This document shows positions 23,400-32,572 of a stretch of DNA of 64,000 nt, one piece after another. The notes under the pieces were generated by a model. That model ran no database searches. It worked only from the letters and a program-made list of their open reading frames with translations, and was not told where the DNA came from. Position numbers and translations under genes: made by a program. This stretch comes from Listeria cossartiae subsp. cayugensis (GTDB taxonomy: Bacteria > Bacillota > Bacilli > Lactobacillales > Listeriaceae), in the NCBI RefSeq assembly GCF_014229095.1, contig NZ_JAARZC010000001.1, positions 682,001-746,000 of the forward strand, written 5' to 3'. Positions within the stretch are counted from its first letter, which is position 1. Each line of letters begins with the position of its first letter.

Positions 23400-25580
23400 T
23401 TACGCTGTTACTTGCTCTGTGATGATGATTTCTTTGTCTTCATTTAGTGTAGCTGTTAAGTTTTTCGCTTCTGGTTGATCGATTAAGCTGTCAGCAATGG
23501 CATCTTCCAAGTGTTCTTGGATAGTCCGGCGCAGTGGTCTTGCTCCGAATTTAGGATCATAACCAAGTTCAATCAACTGCTCTTTCACTTCTTTAGAAAC
23601 ATCAATGGTCACACCTTCTTGTGCGAGCATGGCATTTAAGTCAACGAGCATTAAGTCAATAATTTGTACTAAGTCGTCTTTTTCAAGTGATTTAAATTCA
23701 ATCACGCTATCCAGACGGTTCAAGAATTCAGGTTTGAAGTATGCGCCTAATTTTGCAAGGATATCAGAACCTTTTTCCAGTTTTGTGTCGGCCGTTGTAT
23801 TAAACCCGACGGAAGCTTCTGTATCTGTCGCACCAGCGTTACTTGTCATAATAATAACCGTATCTTTAAAGCTGACTGTGCGGCCTTGTGAGTCAGTTAG
23901 ACGACCATCTTCTAAAATTTGTAGGAACATATGTTGAACATCAGGATGTGCTTTTTCGATTTCGTCTAACAAAATGATGCTATACGGATTGCGACGTACT
24001 TTTTCTGTTAATTGACCAGCTTCTTCGTGACCAACATAGCCTGGAGGAGAACCGATTAATTTAGAGACGCTGTGTTTTTCCATGAATTCACTCATATCTA
24101 AACGAATCATTGCTTCACTAGTACCGAAAAGTTCACGAGCAAGTGTGCGACCAAGCTCTGTTTTTCCGACCCCAGTTGGTCCAACAAATAGGAAGGAGCC
24201 AATTGGGCGGTTTTTCGATTTGAGGCCGACGCGGCTACGACGAATTGCTTTGGCAACTTTTTTCACGGCATCTTCTTGACCAATTACTTTACCAGTTAAG
24301 TTGCTTTCTAAGTTTTTCATTTTGGATTGTTCGTCTTCTTGTAGACGTCCTACTGGAATGCCAGTTTTTTCCTCAATGATTGCTTGGATGTCAGATGCTT
24401 GGATGACTGGGCGTTCTGAGAAGGAATTGCTTGTTTTGTTTTCTTCTAGTCGAGTAATTTCGTCCCGAACTTTGGCTGCTTTTTCGTAGTCTTCCATTTG
24501 GAGTGCTTGATTTTTTTCTTCCTCTAAACGAGCAACACGTTCGCTCACAGTGTTTTCGTCTAGTTTTTCAATAGATAGATTGTATTTAGAACCAACTTCA
24601 TCCATTAAATCAATGGCTTTATCTGGTAAATGGCGGTCTTGGATGTAACGGGAGCTTAGTTCAACCGCTGCTGTTAAAGCTTCTGGTGAATAAACTACTT
24701 CGTGGAAATCTTCATATTTTTGTTTTAAGCCATTTAAAATAGTTAGCGTTTCTTTTGTGGATGGTTCATTTACTGTCACTGGTTGGAAACGACGCTCAAG
24801 TGCGGCATCTTTTTCGATCGTGCGGTACTCTTTTAGTGTTGTTGCACCAATCATTTGTAAGTCACCACGTGCGAGTGCTGGTTTTAAAATGTTACCAGCA
24901 TCCATCGAACCTTCTGCGGAACCAGCACCAACGATAGTATGGACTTCATCAATAAAGAGAATGGTATTTTTACGTTCTTGAAGCTCTTTAATTAGTTGTT
25001 TCATGCGTTCTTCAAATTGTCCGCGGATACCTGTGCCAGAAACAAGCGAAGCGACATCAAGCAAAATAACTTCTTTGTTTATTAGTTTGCTTGGGACATT
25101 TCCTGCGACAATCGCATTTGCAAGTCCTTCGACAACGGCTGTTTTACCAACACCTGGTTCACCAATGAGAACAGGATTATTTTTATTCCGGCGATTCAAA
25201 ATTTCAATTACACGTTTAATTTCTTTGTCGCGACCGATGACAGGGTCTAATTGATCATTTTTCGCCATATCAGTTAAATTTGTCCCAAATTCATCTAGTA
25301 AACTATTTCCGCCTCCACTAGTTTGTGTTTGTACTTGTGGATTTGCTTGGCTTCTTTGTTCACGGTTTGCTTGATTTGCAGCAGCGCCACTTAATTGACG
25401 GAAAATATCGTCAAACGGGGAACCGCCAGTACCTGGAAACTCATTTGCTCCAAAATTTGCTTGGTTTCTAACTTCGGCATAACAAGAGGCACAAAGCGGC
25501 ATTTCTACACGCTTGCCATTAATATTCATATATAGTTGGATTGTTGCTTGATTTTGATTACATTTTTCACAGTTCATCAT
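23400..25580 (-). CDS. clpE: ATP-dependent Clp protease ATP-binding subunit ClpE
   Basis: A 726-residue Hsp100/AAA+ unfoldase. It has the N-terminal zinc finger that marks ClpE (Cys4, Cys7, Cys30, Cys33), a glutamine-rich linker (about 65-90), AAA domain 1 with GEPGVGKT, a UVR-type coiled segment ([19 protein letters not shown]), AAA domain 2 with [10 protein letters not shown], and a C-terminal D2-small domain with [10 protein letters not shown]. It works with ClpP. Two CtsR boxes cover its promoter, so it is a class III heat-shock gene. Confidence 0.97.
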   Translation of the reverse strand: MMNCEKCNQNQATIQLYMNINGKRVEMPLCASCYAEVRNQANFGANEFPGTGGSPFDDIFRQLSGAAANQANREQRSQANPQVQTQTSGGGNSLLDEFGTNLTDMAKNDQLDPVIGRDKEIKRVIEILNRRNKNNPVLIGEPGVGKTAVVEGLANAIVAGNVPSKLINKEVILLDVASLVSGTGIRGQFEERMKQLIKELQERKNTILFIDEVHTIVGAGSAEGSMDAGNILKPALARGDLQMIGATTLKEYRTIEKDAALERRFQPVTVNEPSTKETLTILNGLKQKYEDFHEVVYSPEALTAAVELSSRYIQDRHLPDKAIDLMDEVGSKYNLSIEKLDENTVSERVARLEEEKNQALQMEDYEKAAKVRDEITRLEENKTSNSFSERPVIQASDIQAIIEEKTGIPVGRLQEDEQSKMKNLESNLTGKVIGQEDAVKKVAKAIRRSRVGLKSKNRPIGSFLFVGPTGVGKTELGRTLARELFGTSEAMIRLDMSEFMEKHSVSKLIGSPPGYVGHEEAGQLTEKVRRNPYSIILLDEIEKAHPDVQHMFLQILEDGRLTDSQGRTVSFKDTVIIMTSNAGATDTEASVGFNTTADTKLEKGSDILAKLGAYFKPEFLNRLDSVIEFKSLEKDDLVQIIDLMLVDLNAMLAQEGVTIDVSKEVKEQLIELGYDPKFGARPLRRTIQEHLEDAIADSLIDQPEAKNLTATLNEDKEIIITEQVTA

Positions 25581-25621
25581 TAATTTCCTCCTTTTAAAAA
25601 TGAGAAATGAAAGGTCTTGAC

Positions 25622-25638
25622 TTTGACTATATTTGACC
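25622..25638 (-). promoter_or_regulatory. CtsR box 1 of clpE
   Basis: On the minus strand GGTCAAA-TAT-AGTCAAA, a full match to the CtsR heptad repeat (RGTCAAA-NAN-RGTCAAA). It lies about 10 bp downstream of the -10 box, at the expected transcript start. Confidence 0.92.
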
Positions 25639-25648
25639 TTATGAATCT

Positions 25649-25677
25649 ATTATATACTGACCTATTTTGACTTTCAA
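25649..25677 (-). promoter_or_regulatory. Promoter of clpE
   Basis: On the minus strand TTGAAA (25677-25672) and TATAAT (25654-25649) with a 17-bp spacer. CtsR box 2 fills the spacer. Confidence 0.9.
25656..25672 (-). promoter_or_regulatory. CtsR box 2 of clpE
   Basis: On the minus strand AGTCAAA-ATA-GGTCAGT, one heptad perfect and the other with one mismatch to the CtsR consensus, sitting between -35 and -10. Confidence 0.85.
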
Positions 25678-25701
25678 GTATTTTGCTTTACTTTTTTTGC
25701 G

Positions 25702-25730
25702 AAAAAAAACACCCCTATAAAAGGAGTGTT
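25702..25730 (-). terminator. Terminator of the CAAX-protease gene
   Basis: On the minus strand AACACTCC pairs with GGGGTGTT (one G-T pair), then a run of T residues. It separates the protease gene from the clpE promoter 25 bp further. Confidence 0.82.
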
Positions 25731-25741
25731 CTAGGTTGTTT

Positions 25742-26353
25742 TTAGTAAATTGGTAGTGCCGCGAGTAGTAAAAAAGCAAAGGTTAAATGCGACATATACA
25801 ACATCAATAGGCTTGGTCGATACGAATACATAATGTTCCACGCGAGCGAAGCAACAAAAATACCTATAATAGCTGCAAAATTACCACTTGGAAGCATCAT
25901 TACCATACAAAGTAACGCCCCGAATATGTTCGAAAACCACGGATTAAAATAATGGTTCAATCGTTTTAATACAAAGCCACGCCAGAAAATTTCTTCACCT
26001 GGGATAATAGCAACAACTAATAGCAACCAAATTATCCAAGAATGCGTTGAATACTTATTAAAAGCAGCTTCCACAGAATTGTCTAGACCGCCTGGCGTTA
26101 CTTTAAGAATAAAGGCGCCTATGTAAAAAATAATATAAAGGACAATTCCGGAAAAAATTCCTGGTAAAATGCCTTTAACGAACGAAAATTCCTTTTTTAA
26201 ATCATCATTAAAAATCACAAAACTAAGTAAAAATAACATTCCAGCCCCATATAGATACCAAAAAACACGAGGGAACTGATAGGTTAATATAACAAGTAGG
26301 GCGCATAAAATGAGTCCCAGTACAAGTTTATAATCGATCTTGATGCTCTTCAA
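25742..26353 (-). CDS. CPBP-family intramembrane metalloprotease (CAAX-type)
   Basis: A 203-residue membrane protein with about six predicted segments. The family motif EExxxR is at Glu120-Glu121-Arg125 (GEEIFWRGF) and the last motif histidine is in LYMSHLTF near the C-terminus. In bacteria such proteins often give bacteriocin immunity or process membrane proteins; the substrate is unknown here. The start is TTG after AGAGGTG. Single gene. Confidence 0.87.
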   Translation of the reverse strand: MKSIKIDYKLVLGLILCALLVILTYQFPRVFWYLYGAGMLFLLSFVIFNDDLKKEFSFVKGILPGIFSGIVLYIIFYIGAFILKVTPGGLDNSVEAAFNKYSTHSWIIWLLLVVAIIPGEEIFWRGFVLKRLNHYFNPWFSNIFGALLCMVMMLPSGNFAAIIGIFVASLAWNIMYSYRPSLLMLYMSHLTFAFLLLAALPIY

Positions 26354-26447
26354 AATACTTTACACCTCTTCTTAACAATTACTTCTCATACTACTTTAAA
26401 ACAAATGAAATCGTTTGGCAACAATTAAACAAAAGATAAGATAAAAG

Positions 26448-26475
26448 TTGTGCAATTTAATAAATCCTATATAAT
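26448..26475 (+). promoter_or_regulatory. Promoter of the carotenoid-biosynthesis-like gene
   Basis: TTGTGC (26448-26453) and a perfect TATAAT (26470-26475) with a 16-bp spacer, 23 bp before the ATG. Confidence 0.68.
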
Positions 26476-26498
26476 TAAAAAATAGGAGTGGTTCATAG

Positions 26499-27278
26499 AT
26501 GTTAGAAAAAAACTATAAATTTTTACTTTGGATTTATATATTCTGGTTTTTAGGCAGTGTATTGCTTGTTTCCTTGCATGTTATTCCACCAGAGCTGACG
26601 GCTGTTCAATCGTTATTTTTAGTATTTACTGGTGTGTTTGCGGCTGTTTTCTTTATTATGCAATATGGTAAATGGCTAGGATCGGCAATCACGTTACTTA
26701 TTTTTGTTGTAAGTACTTGTATCGAGTGGATGCAGTTGAGTTATACGGATGAGTATATCGGATCTGCGCTGGGCGGAAGTGTCTATGGGATTCCGGTAAC
26801 AATGGGCTTTATCTGGGTCGGAATGGTTGCTGGTACGCACATTATCGCTCGTGAAATTACGCTGAAAATTAATATTGACTGGATTCGCGGCGGGATTTAT
26901 TCCTTTATTGCTGCAACCATGGTGATGATATTTGAAGTGTTAATCGAGCCAATCACGATGCAATCCAAACAACTTTACATTACTCAAAATGGATTCACGA
27001 TATTACAGCTATCGGATTTTGTTAATTGGTGGTTGTTAGGTCTTATTTTACATTTGATGATTTACTTTATTTTGAGTCTGACGGACAGCTGGGGACGCCT
27101 CAAATATCCGGATTTAAAATCAGAAATTGTTATTGTTTATTGGATTATCATTGCCTTTTTCGTATTTTTATCGTTTTATCTTGATTTATGGACATCGATT
27201 GCGATTATCATAGTTTCCAATATTATTTTCACGGCTTGTTATTTTTTCAGTCTGGAAAAAGAAAAGAAATCCGAATGA
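26499..27278 (+). CDS. Carotenoid biosynthesis-like membrane protein (PF04240-type)
   Basis: A 259-residue protein with about seven predicted membrane segments. GIPVTMGFIWVGMVAGTHI (about 97-115) and the acidic segment VMIFEVLIEPI (about 144-154) resemble the CruF/PF04240 family, which hydrates carotenoid ends in other bacteria. It faces a phytoene-desaturase-like gene in convergent arrangement. Neither a phytoene synthase nor other carotenoid genes are near, so the true substrate is open. The C-terminus EKEKKSE is encoded by the shared terminator palindrome. Confidence 0.7.
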   Translation: MLEKNYKFLLWIYIFWFLGSVLLVSLHVIPPELTAVQSLFLVFTGVFAAVFFIMQYGKWLGSAITLLIFVVSTCIEWMQLSYTDEYIGSALGGSVYGIPVTMGFIWVGMVAGTHIIAREITLKINIDWIRGGIYSFIAATMVMIFEVLIEPITMQSKQLYITQNGFTILQLSDFVNWWLLGLILHLMIYFILSLTDSWGRLKYPDLKSEIVIVYWIIIAFFVFLSFYLDLWTSIAIIIVSNIIFTACYFFSLEKEKKSE

Positions 27279-27301
27279 TTACTCGGATTTCTTTTCTTTT
27301 T
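27256..27301. terminator. Bidirectional terminator encoding the C-termini of both flanking proteins
   Basis: A 19-bp perfect stem (27256-27274 with 27283-27301) and an 8-nt loop. The loop holds both stop codons: TGA of the plus gene at 27276-27278 and TAA of the minus gene at 27279-27281. Because the arms are complementary and in matching phase, both proteins end in K-E-K-K-S-E. Confidence 0.95.
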
Positions 27302-28745
27302 GTAAAAATTTCTGCGTGGCGATTTGGGCATTTTCGATAATAAAAGGAAGGGAGCTACCCGACATTGCCCCAGCGCCAATCACAAATAAATTTTTGAATT
27401 TAGGCGATTTTTTCGAAGGGTGCAAGAAGCCATGTTGGCGCCATAGATGTTGCAAACCAAAGATAGCACCGTACTTAACATGGTATTTCTTTTCCCAGTC
27501 TGTTGGGGTAATAATATATTCTTCTTCAATATATTCTTCTAAATCTGGCACATCTAAACGCTCTTTTACGGTATCTAAAATTAATTTTCGAAAAGCAGGT
27601 GTTTCTTTTTGCCAATCGATGTTGCTCGTATTATTTGGAACCGGCACCATAATGCGGACGCTAGAATGATTGATTGGCGCCATCGTATTATCTGTTGCGG
27701 AAGGATTGGTCAAATGAATCGATAAATCTTGGGATAAAATTTTCTTATGTATTGTATTATTCGCAAATTCACGGTAATTTTTTGGGAAAATAATCGATTG
27801 ATGCGAAAAAGGCAAGATCGTTTTTAAGCCAAGGTAAATGATAAAAGCTGAAGAGGAATATTCTTTCGTTTCCAATTTGTTTGGCGATTCATTTGTTAAG
27901 GAATAAATAAAATCTAAATTAGTGAAATAATAGTCTGCCTCAATTGTTTTACCATTGGCAAGCACTGCGCCTGTAATGTCTTTGCCGTTTGTTTCGAACT
28001 CGGTTACTTCGGAATTAAAGAAGAATTTGCCTTTATTTTCCGTAACTACTTGCTGCATCGCTTCGACAATTTTATTTTGCCCGCCGATGGGATGGAAGGT
28101 GCCGTAGTAGTATTCCGAAAAGGGGATAATGCTATAAGCCGCCGGAATATCCCACGGAGACATTCCTAAGTAGCGCATTTGCAACGAAAAAGCGAGACGA
28201 AGGTTTTTACTATTAAAATAGCGCGCTAAATCATCCATTAAAGATCTGCCAAGCGTCAAACTAGGAATAGCACGCAAAGTCGTCGGGCGGAAAAAATCAA
28301 ACAACGAACTATAATTAAATTGATTGAGCGGGGAAACATAGAGCATTTTTTTCGTATTTTCTTTCATAAAGCGTTCAAAACCATCTTCTTCTCCAGGAAA
28401 ATACGTTTTAATGACAGTCTTTGTTTCAGAATAATCACTATAAAGTGGAAAAGTAATATCTTCAAAATAAAGCGTATGTATTGGATTAATCGGTAAAAGA
28501 GAAACATAGTCCAAAATATTTCGATTACAGTCCATAAAAAGAGAAGTGAGAATATGCGTCATCGTTAGCGCGGAAGGACCGACATCAAATGAGTATTTGC
28601 CCATTTTGTGTAGCGCAGTTCTGCCACCAATGCGATCATTTTTTTCATAGATGTTTACTTGATAGCCGAGCTGACTTAGTAGCATCCCAGCAGCCAAGCC
28701 ACCTGGTCCAGCTCCAATAATGGCGATTTTCTTTTTACTCTCCAA
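27279..28745 (-). CDS. CrtI/CrtN-type phytoene desaturase-like FAD oxidoreductase
   Basis: A 488-residue FAD enzyme. The N-terminal dinucleotide fold is IAIIGAGPGGLAAGMLLS, followed by the conserved IYEKNDRIGGRTA, and the C-terminal FAD part is FVIGAGAMSGSSLPFIIENA. It matches the CrtI/CrtN/CrtO group that desaturates or oxidises carotenoids. I chose TTG at 28745 because AAAGGAG lies 8 bases upstream; an ATG at 28796 adds 17 residues but has no ribosome site. Substrate unknown. Confidence 0.85.
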   Translation of the reverse strand: MESKKKIAIIGAGPGGLAAGMLLSQLGYQVNIYEKNDRIGGRTALHKMGKYSFDVGPSALTMTHILTSLFMDCNRNILDYVSLLPINPIHTLYFEDITFPLYSDYSETKTVIKTYFPGEEDGFERFMKENTKKMLYVSPLNQFNYSSLFDFFRPTTLRAIPSLTLGRSLMDDLARYFNSKNLRLAFSLQMRYLGMSPWDIPAAYSIIPFSEYYYGTFHPIGGQNKIVEAMQQVVTENKGKFFFNSEVTEFETNGKDITGAVLANGKTIEADYYFTNLDFIYSLTNESPNKLETKEYSSSAFIIYLGLKTILPFSHQSIIFPKNYREFANNTIHKKILSQDLSIHLTNPSATDNTMAPINHSSVRIMVPVPNNTSNIDWQKETPAFRKLILDTVKERLDVPDLEEYIEEEYIITPTDWEKKYHVKYGAIFGLQHLWRQHGFLHPSKKSPKFKNLFVIGAGAMSGSSLPFIIENAQIATQKFLQKEKKSE

Positions 28746-28796
28746 ATTAAAACGCTCCTTTTCCCGTTTTTCTACATATAAAAAACGCAAAAACAT

Positions 28797-28822
28797 AAAG
28801 CATTATCACACGGAAATGCTTT
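28797..28822 (-). terminator. Terminator of the DUF2187 gene
   Basis: On the minus strand AAAGCATT pairs with AATGCTTT over a 10-nt loop, followed by ATGTTTTTG. The T-run is broken by a G, so efficiency is likely moderate. Confidence 0.6.
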
Positions 28823-28854
28823 ATTTTTGCGCACTTAAAAAACTATTTTGTTTG

Positions 28855-29064
28855 TTATTCTTCGGTTTCTTCTTCGTCTTCTTCCACAGAATGAATAATT
28901 TGGTAATTTTTGTGGTTTACAACGGTTTTCTCTTCAATACCTAAATCTTTGAAATTTTCCATATAAGTTAAGTCGACAATAACGGAATTTTCATTGAGCT
29001 TCTCAACGATTCCTGTTAAGCCATCCTTAAATTCAATAATGTCTCCAACATGTGCTTTTGCCAT
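28855..29064 (-). CDS. DUF2187 family small protein (YkvS-like)
   Basis: A 69-residue protein, MAKAHVGDIIEFKDGL at the start, with a small beta-barrel-like core (KOW/SH3-like, residues 4-55) and an acidic tail of glutamates (EEDEEETEE). It resembles DUF2187/YkvS proteins of unknown function in Bacillales. The start at 29064 follows AAGGAGTG at 7 bases; an upstream in-frame ATG at 29124 lacks a ribosome site. Confidence 0.85.
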   Translation of the reverse strand: MAKAHVGDIIEFKDGLTGIVEKLNENSVIVDLTYMENFKDLGIEEKTVVNHKNYQIIHSVEEDEEETEE

Positions 29065-29432
29065 TGTTATCACTCCTTCAATTTTCGGTGTTGCCACTAT
29101 CTTGCTGAAAAAGAATGTATGCATTTTTGAACCTTCCTTAAATTCTGCACTAAAAAGCCATTAAAATCAACTATAAGCCATTAAAAAGTGTATTTTAAAT
29201 AAAAAAGGAATCATTTTGTTAATAAATTTATAGAAAACGCTCCCTTTTCTCTGGCTTATAAAGAAGGAAACAGGGCAGACTGCAAAAAAATATTCTAAAA
29301 AATTTTTAATCAAATAGTTGTAACAATAGGTAAAACATGGTACTCTTTTTAATTGAGGGATAGTCTTTTTTGTCGAAATTTTTTCGGCTTAAAAGGTTAC
29401 AACAAATTTCTTTACAAAGGAGAATGTAAATT
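29065..29432 (+). other. 368-bp intergenic region upstream of ptsH
   Basis: No gene is visible. It holds a direct repeat AAGCCATTAAAA (29155-29166 and 29175-29186, 20 bp apart), a cre-like TAGAAAACGCTC (29231-29242), the ptsH promoter and an inverted pair GTTGTAAC (29317-29324) / GTTACAAC (29395-29402). Confidence 0.6.
29318..29346 (+). promoter_or_regulatory. Promoter of ptsHI
   Basis: TTGTAA (29318-29323) and TACTCT (29341-29346), 17-bp spacer, with TGG as extended -10. The leader is about 80 nt long. The -35 overlaps the left arm of the inverted pair. Confidence 0.65.
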
Positions 29433-29699
29433 ATGGAACAAGCAAGTTTTGTAGTAATCGATGAAACAGGAATTCACGCACGCCCAGCAACTCTATTGGT
29501 GCAGGCTGCAAGTAAATACAGCTCTGACGTTCAAATTGAATACACTGGTAAAAAAGTAAACCTTAAATCAATTATGGGCGTTATGTCTTTAGGTATTGGT
29601 AAAGGCGCTGATATCACTATCTACACTGAAGGTAGCGATGAAAAAGAAGCAATCGAAGGACTAACTGAAGTTCTTAAGAAAGAAGGATTGGCTGAATAA
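29433..29699 (+). CDS. ptsH: HPr, phosphocarrier protein of the PTS
   Basis: An 88-residue protein. His15 (GIHARPAT) takes phosphate from enzyme I, and Ser46 ([10 protein letters not shown]) is the site phosphorylated by HPr kinase, through which HPr acts with CcpA in carbon catabolite control. Length and both sites are canonical. Its stop overlaps the ptsI start as TAATG. RBS AAAGGAG. Confidence 0.98.
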
Positions 29700-31417
29700 T
29701 GGCTAAAGAGTTGAAAGGTATCGCAGCATCTGATGGGATTGCCATTGCGAAAGCTTATCTGCTCGTTGAACCTGATCTTTCCTATGAAAAAACAGAAGTT
29801 ACGGATGTTGAAAGTGAAGTAAAACGTTTTGAAAGCGCGTTAGAAGTTTCTAAAAAAGAACTTTCAATGATCCGTGAGAAAGCTGCTAAAGACTTAGGCG
29901 AAGATAAGGCTCAAATTTTTGATGCGCATCTTCTAGTTTTAAATGATCCTGAATTAACAGGACCAATCGAAGAAAGCATTAAAAATGCTAAAACGAATGC
30001 AGAAACAGCTTTACAAGAAACGACAGACATGTTTATTGGTATGTTTGAATCTATGGACAACGAATACATGCGTGAACGTGCAGCGGATATTAAAGATGTA
30101 CGTAAACGTGTTCTTTCTCACTTACTAGGTGTGACTATTCCTAATCCAGCTTTAATTGATGAGGAAGTAGTTGTTGTTGCAGCTGATTTAACGCCTTCTG
30201 ATACCGCACAACTTAACCGTAACTTTGTTAAAGGTTTCGTGACGGATATTGGTGGACGTACTTCTCACTCCGCTATTATGGCGCGCTCTCTTGAAATTCC
30301 AGCAGTAGTTGGAACAAAAGAAGTTACTGCTAGCGTAGCGAAAAACGATATTGTTATTATTGATGGTTTGGAAGGTAATGTTATCATCCACCCAACAGAA
30401 GAACAAATCGCTCACTATGAAAAAATTAAATCTGATTTTGCTTTGCAACAAGCAGAATGGGATAAACTTAAAAACGAAAAAACCGTTTCTAAAGACGGCG
30501 TTCACGTGGAGCTTGCAGCAAACATCGGAACTCCGAATGATTTAGAAGGTGTTATTTCTAACGGCGGGGAAGCAGTTGGACTTTACCGTACAGAATTCTT
30601 GTACATGGGTCGCGACAATTTCCCAACAGAAGAAGAGCAATTTGAAGCGTATAAAGCAGTAGTATCCGGAATGGACGGAAAATCTGTGGTTGTTCGTACA
30701 TTAGATATCGGTGGCGACAAAACGTTACCATACCTAGAACTTCCTGAAGAAATGAACCCATTCTTAGGATTCCGCGCAATTCGTCTTTGCTTTGCGAATG
30801 AAGAATTATTCCGTACACAACTTCGCGCGTTACTTCGTGCAAGTGTATATGGTAACTTAAAAATTATGTTCCCGATGATTGCAACAGTAAATGAATTCCG
30901 TCAAGCACGTGATATTTTACTAGACGAAAAAGCGAAACTAAAAGCTGCTGGAACAGAAGTATCTGATTCCATCGAACTTGGAATTATGATTGAAATTCCT
31001 GCTGCTGCAGTTTTAGCTGATCAATTTGCAAAAGAAGTTGATTTCTTCTCTATCGGAACAAATGACTTAATTCAGTATACAATGGCTGCTGACCGTATGA
31101 ACGAACGCGTTTCTTACCTTTACCAACCATACAATCCATCTATTTTACGTTTAGTTAAAATGGTAATTGATGCTTCTCATAAAGAGGGCAAATGGACTGG
31201 TATGTGTGGGGAAATGGCTGGAGATCAAACGGCTGTACCACTTCTTTTAGGCTTAGGCTTAGATGAATTTTCAATGAGTGCTTCAAGCATTCTTAAATCT
31301 CGTTCGTTAATCAAACGTTTAGATCAATCTGAAATGGTGAAATTAGCGGAAGAAGCTTTAAACAAATCTACAGCAGAAGAAGTTGTAGAATTAGTTGAAA
31401 AATATACTGCAGAGTAA
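29699..31417 (+). CDS. ptsI: Phosphoenolpyruvate-protein phosphotransferase (enzyme I)
   Basis: A 572-residue enzyme that autophosphorylates from PEP and passes phosphate to HPr. The active histidine is in [12 protein letters not shown] (about residue 190), and the PEP-binding region near the C-terminus includes [12 protein letters not shown] and GMCGEMAGD with the catalytic cysteine. Coupled to ptsH. Codon use is biased as in highly expressed genes. Confidence 0.98.
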   Translation: MAKELKGIAASDGIAIAKAYLLVEPDLSYEKTEVTDVESEVKRFESALEVSKKELSMIREKAAKDLGEDKAQIFDAHLLVLNDPELTGPIEESIKNAKTNAETALQETTDMFIGMFESMDNEYMRERAADIKDVRKRVLSHLLGVTIPNPALIDEEVVVVAADLTPSDTAQLNRNFVKGFVTDIGGRTSHSAIMARSLEIPAVVGTKEVTASVAKNDIVIIDGLEGNVIIHPTEEQIAHYEKIKSDFALQQAEWDKLKNEKTVSKDGVHVELAANIGTPNDLEGVISNGGEAVGLYRTEFLYMGRDNFPTEEEQFEAYKAVVSGMDGKSVVVRTLDIGGDKTLPYLELPEEMNPFLGFRAIRLCFANEELFRTQLRALLRASVYGNLKIMFPMIATVNEFRQARDILLDEKAKLKAAGTEVSDSIELGIMIEIPAAAVLADQFAKEVDFFSIGTNDLIQYTMAADRMNERVSYLYQPYNPSILRLVKMVIDASHKEGKWTGMCGEMAGDQTAVPLLLGLGLDEFSMSASSILKSRSLIKRLDQSEMVKLAEEALNKSTAEEVVELVEKYTAE

Positions 31418-31429
31418 TCTCTGATTGAA

Positions 31430-31462
31430 GGCCTAGACATTTTTCGTGTCTAGGTCTTTTTA
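31430..31462 (+). terminator. Terminator of ptsHI
   Basis: An 8-bp stem CCTAGACA (31432-31439) with TGTCTAGG (31447-31454), 7-nt loop, then TCTTTTT. Confidence 0.88.
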
Positions 31463-31528
31463 TGTTGTGAAATAGAAGTCTCCCAAGTATAATTGGGAGG
31501 ATAGTTAGTTTTAAAGGGGGCAACAAGG

Positions 31529-32563
31529 TTGGTTATCTACATATTAGCAGGCTTTTTTCTGCTACTTTTCATTGTTTTGTCGATTATAGATAGACGACGA
31601 ATTAGCAATGGGATTGTTTTGACAATGGCGCTATTTTTTTCAGTGCTTTCGGTCGTTTATGCTACTTTTTCAAAAGGGAATGAACTGCTCGTCTCGGTGA
31701 TGGGGACGGTATTACTTTTATTAGTGTTACTTATTCCGTTTTTTGTTGTGGGGATAGCAACGATGCTTATTGTGAACGGACGGTTAATGTTAAAACGAGA
31801 AGGGCGCAAATTAGCCAATATGCTACCGTTAATTATTGGTTTAGGTATTTTAGCATTTATTATTGCGTGGTTTGTAAGTATTTTAAAAACAGGTAGTCCG
31901 ATTCTTGGGATTGCGGTTGTTTTTATCGTGGCATTAGTTGGTTACTTTTCGTTCTTATTTTTATCATTTCTTTTGTCTACTTTTCTCTACCAATTTAACT
32001 TTCCGAGGTATAATCAAGATTTCTTAATTGTGCTTGGGAGTGGCTTGATAGGAGGCGACAGAGTACCACCGCTGCTTGCTAGTCGACTGAATCGCGCAAT
32101 CAAATTCTACAACAAGCAATATGCTAAAAAAGGCAAACGGGCGACTTTTATCGTTTCTGGTGGCCAAGGTGCTAATGAGACTATTTCTGAAGCTGAAGCG
32201 ATGCGAGGGTATTTGATTGAACAAGGTATCGATGAAGATTTTATTATTATGGAAGATAAATCAGTGAATACTTTGCAAAATATGCAATTTTCAAAGGCGA
32301 AGATGGATGCGATTATGCCAAGTTATAATAGCTTGTTTTCAACGAATAATTTTCATTTGTTTCGGGCGGGTATTTATGCAAGAAAAGCTGGTTTGAAGAG
32401 TCAGGGGATTGGTGCGAAAACGGCTTTATACTATATGCCTAATGCGTTAATCCGAGAATTTATCGCGATTACGGTGATGTATAAAAAAGTACATTTGATT
32501 TTACTTGGTTTATTGGTATTGTTTTTTGTGTTTTTAGGAATTATTGGTATTACTTTTAGATAG
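31529..32563 (+). CDS. YdcF/DUF218 family membrane protein
   Basis: A 344-residue protein with about five membrane segments at the N-terminus (1-155), a DUF218 domain (about 167-315) with VLGSGLIGGDRVPPLLASR and VSGGQGANETISEAEAM, and a final membrane segment. DUF218 proteins such as SanA/YdcF/ElyC act in envelope metabolism and in lipid-carrier or vancomycin-type tolerance; exact function is unknown. The start is TTG after AAGGGGG. It is followed 9 bp later by a dehydrogenase gene. Confidence 0.85.
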   Translation: MVIYILAGFFLLLFIVLSIIDRRRISNGIVLTMALFFSVLSVVYATFSKGNELLVSVMGTVLLLLVLLIPFFVVGIATMLIVNGRLMLKREGRKLANMLPLIIGLGILAFIIAWFVSILKTGSPILGIAVVFIVALVGYFSFLFLSFLLSTFLYQFNFPRYNQDFLIVLGSGLIGGDRVPPLLASRLNRAIKFYNKQYAKKGKRATFIVSGGQGANETISEAEAMRGYLIEQGIDEDFIIMEDKSVNTLQNMQFSKAKMDAIMPSYNSLFSTNNFHLFRAGIYARKAGLKSQGIGAKTALYYMPNALIREFIAITVMYKKVHLILLGLLVLFFVFLGIIGITFR

Positions 32564-32572
32564 GAGGCTGAA

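Noticed and set aside
24082-25254. Several open frames antisense to clpE
   Set aside because: They are explained by codon bias of the strong clpE frame; none has start signals.
28746-28796. Longer start for the desaturase-like gene
   Set aside because: The 17 added residues lie before the AAAGGAG ribosome site and before the FAD-binding strand that normally begins the family.
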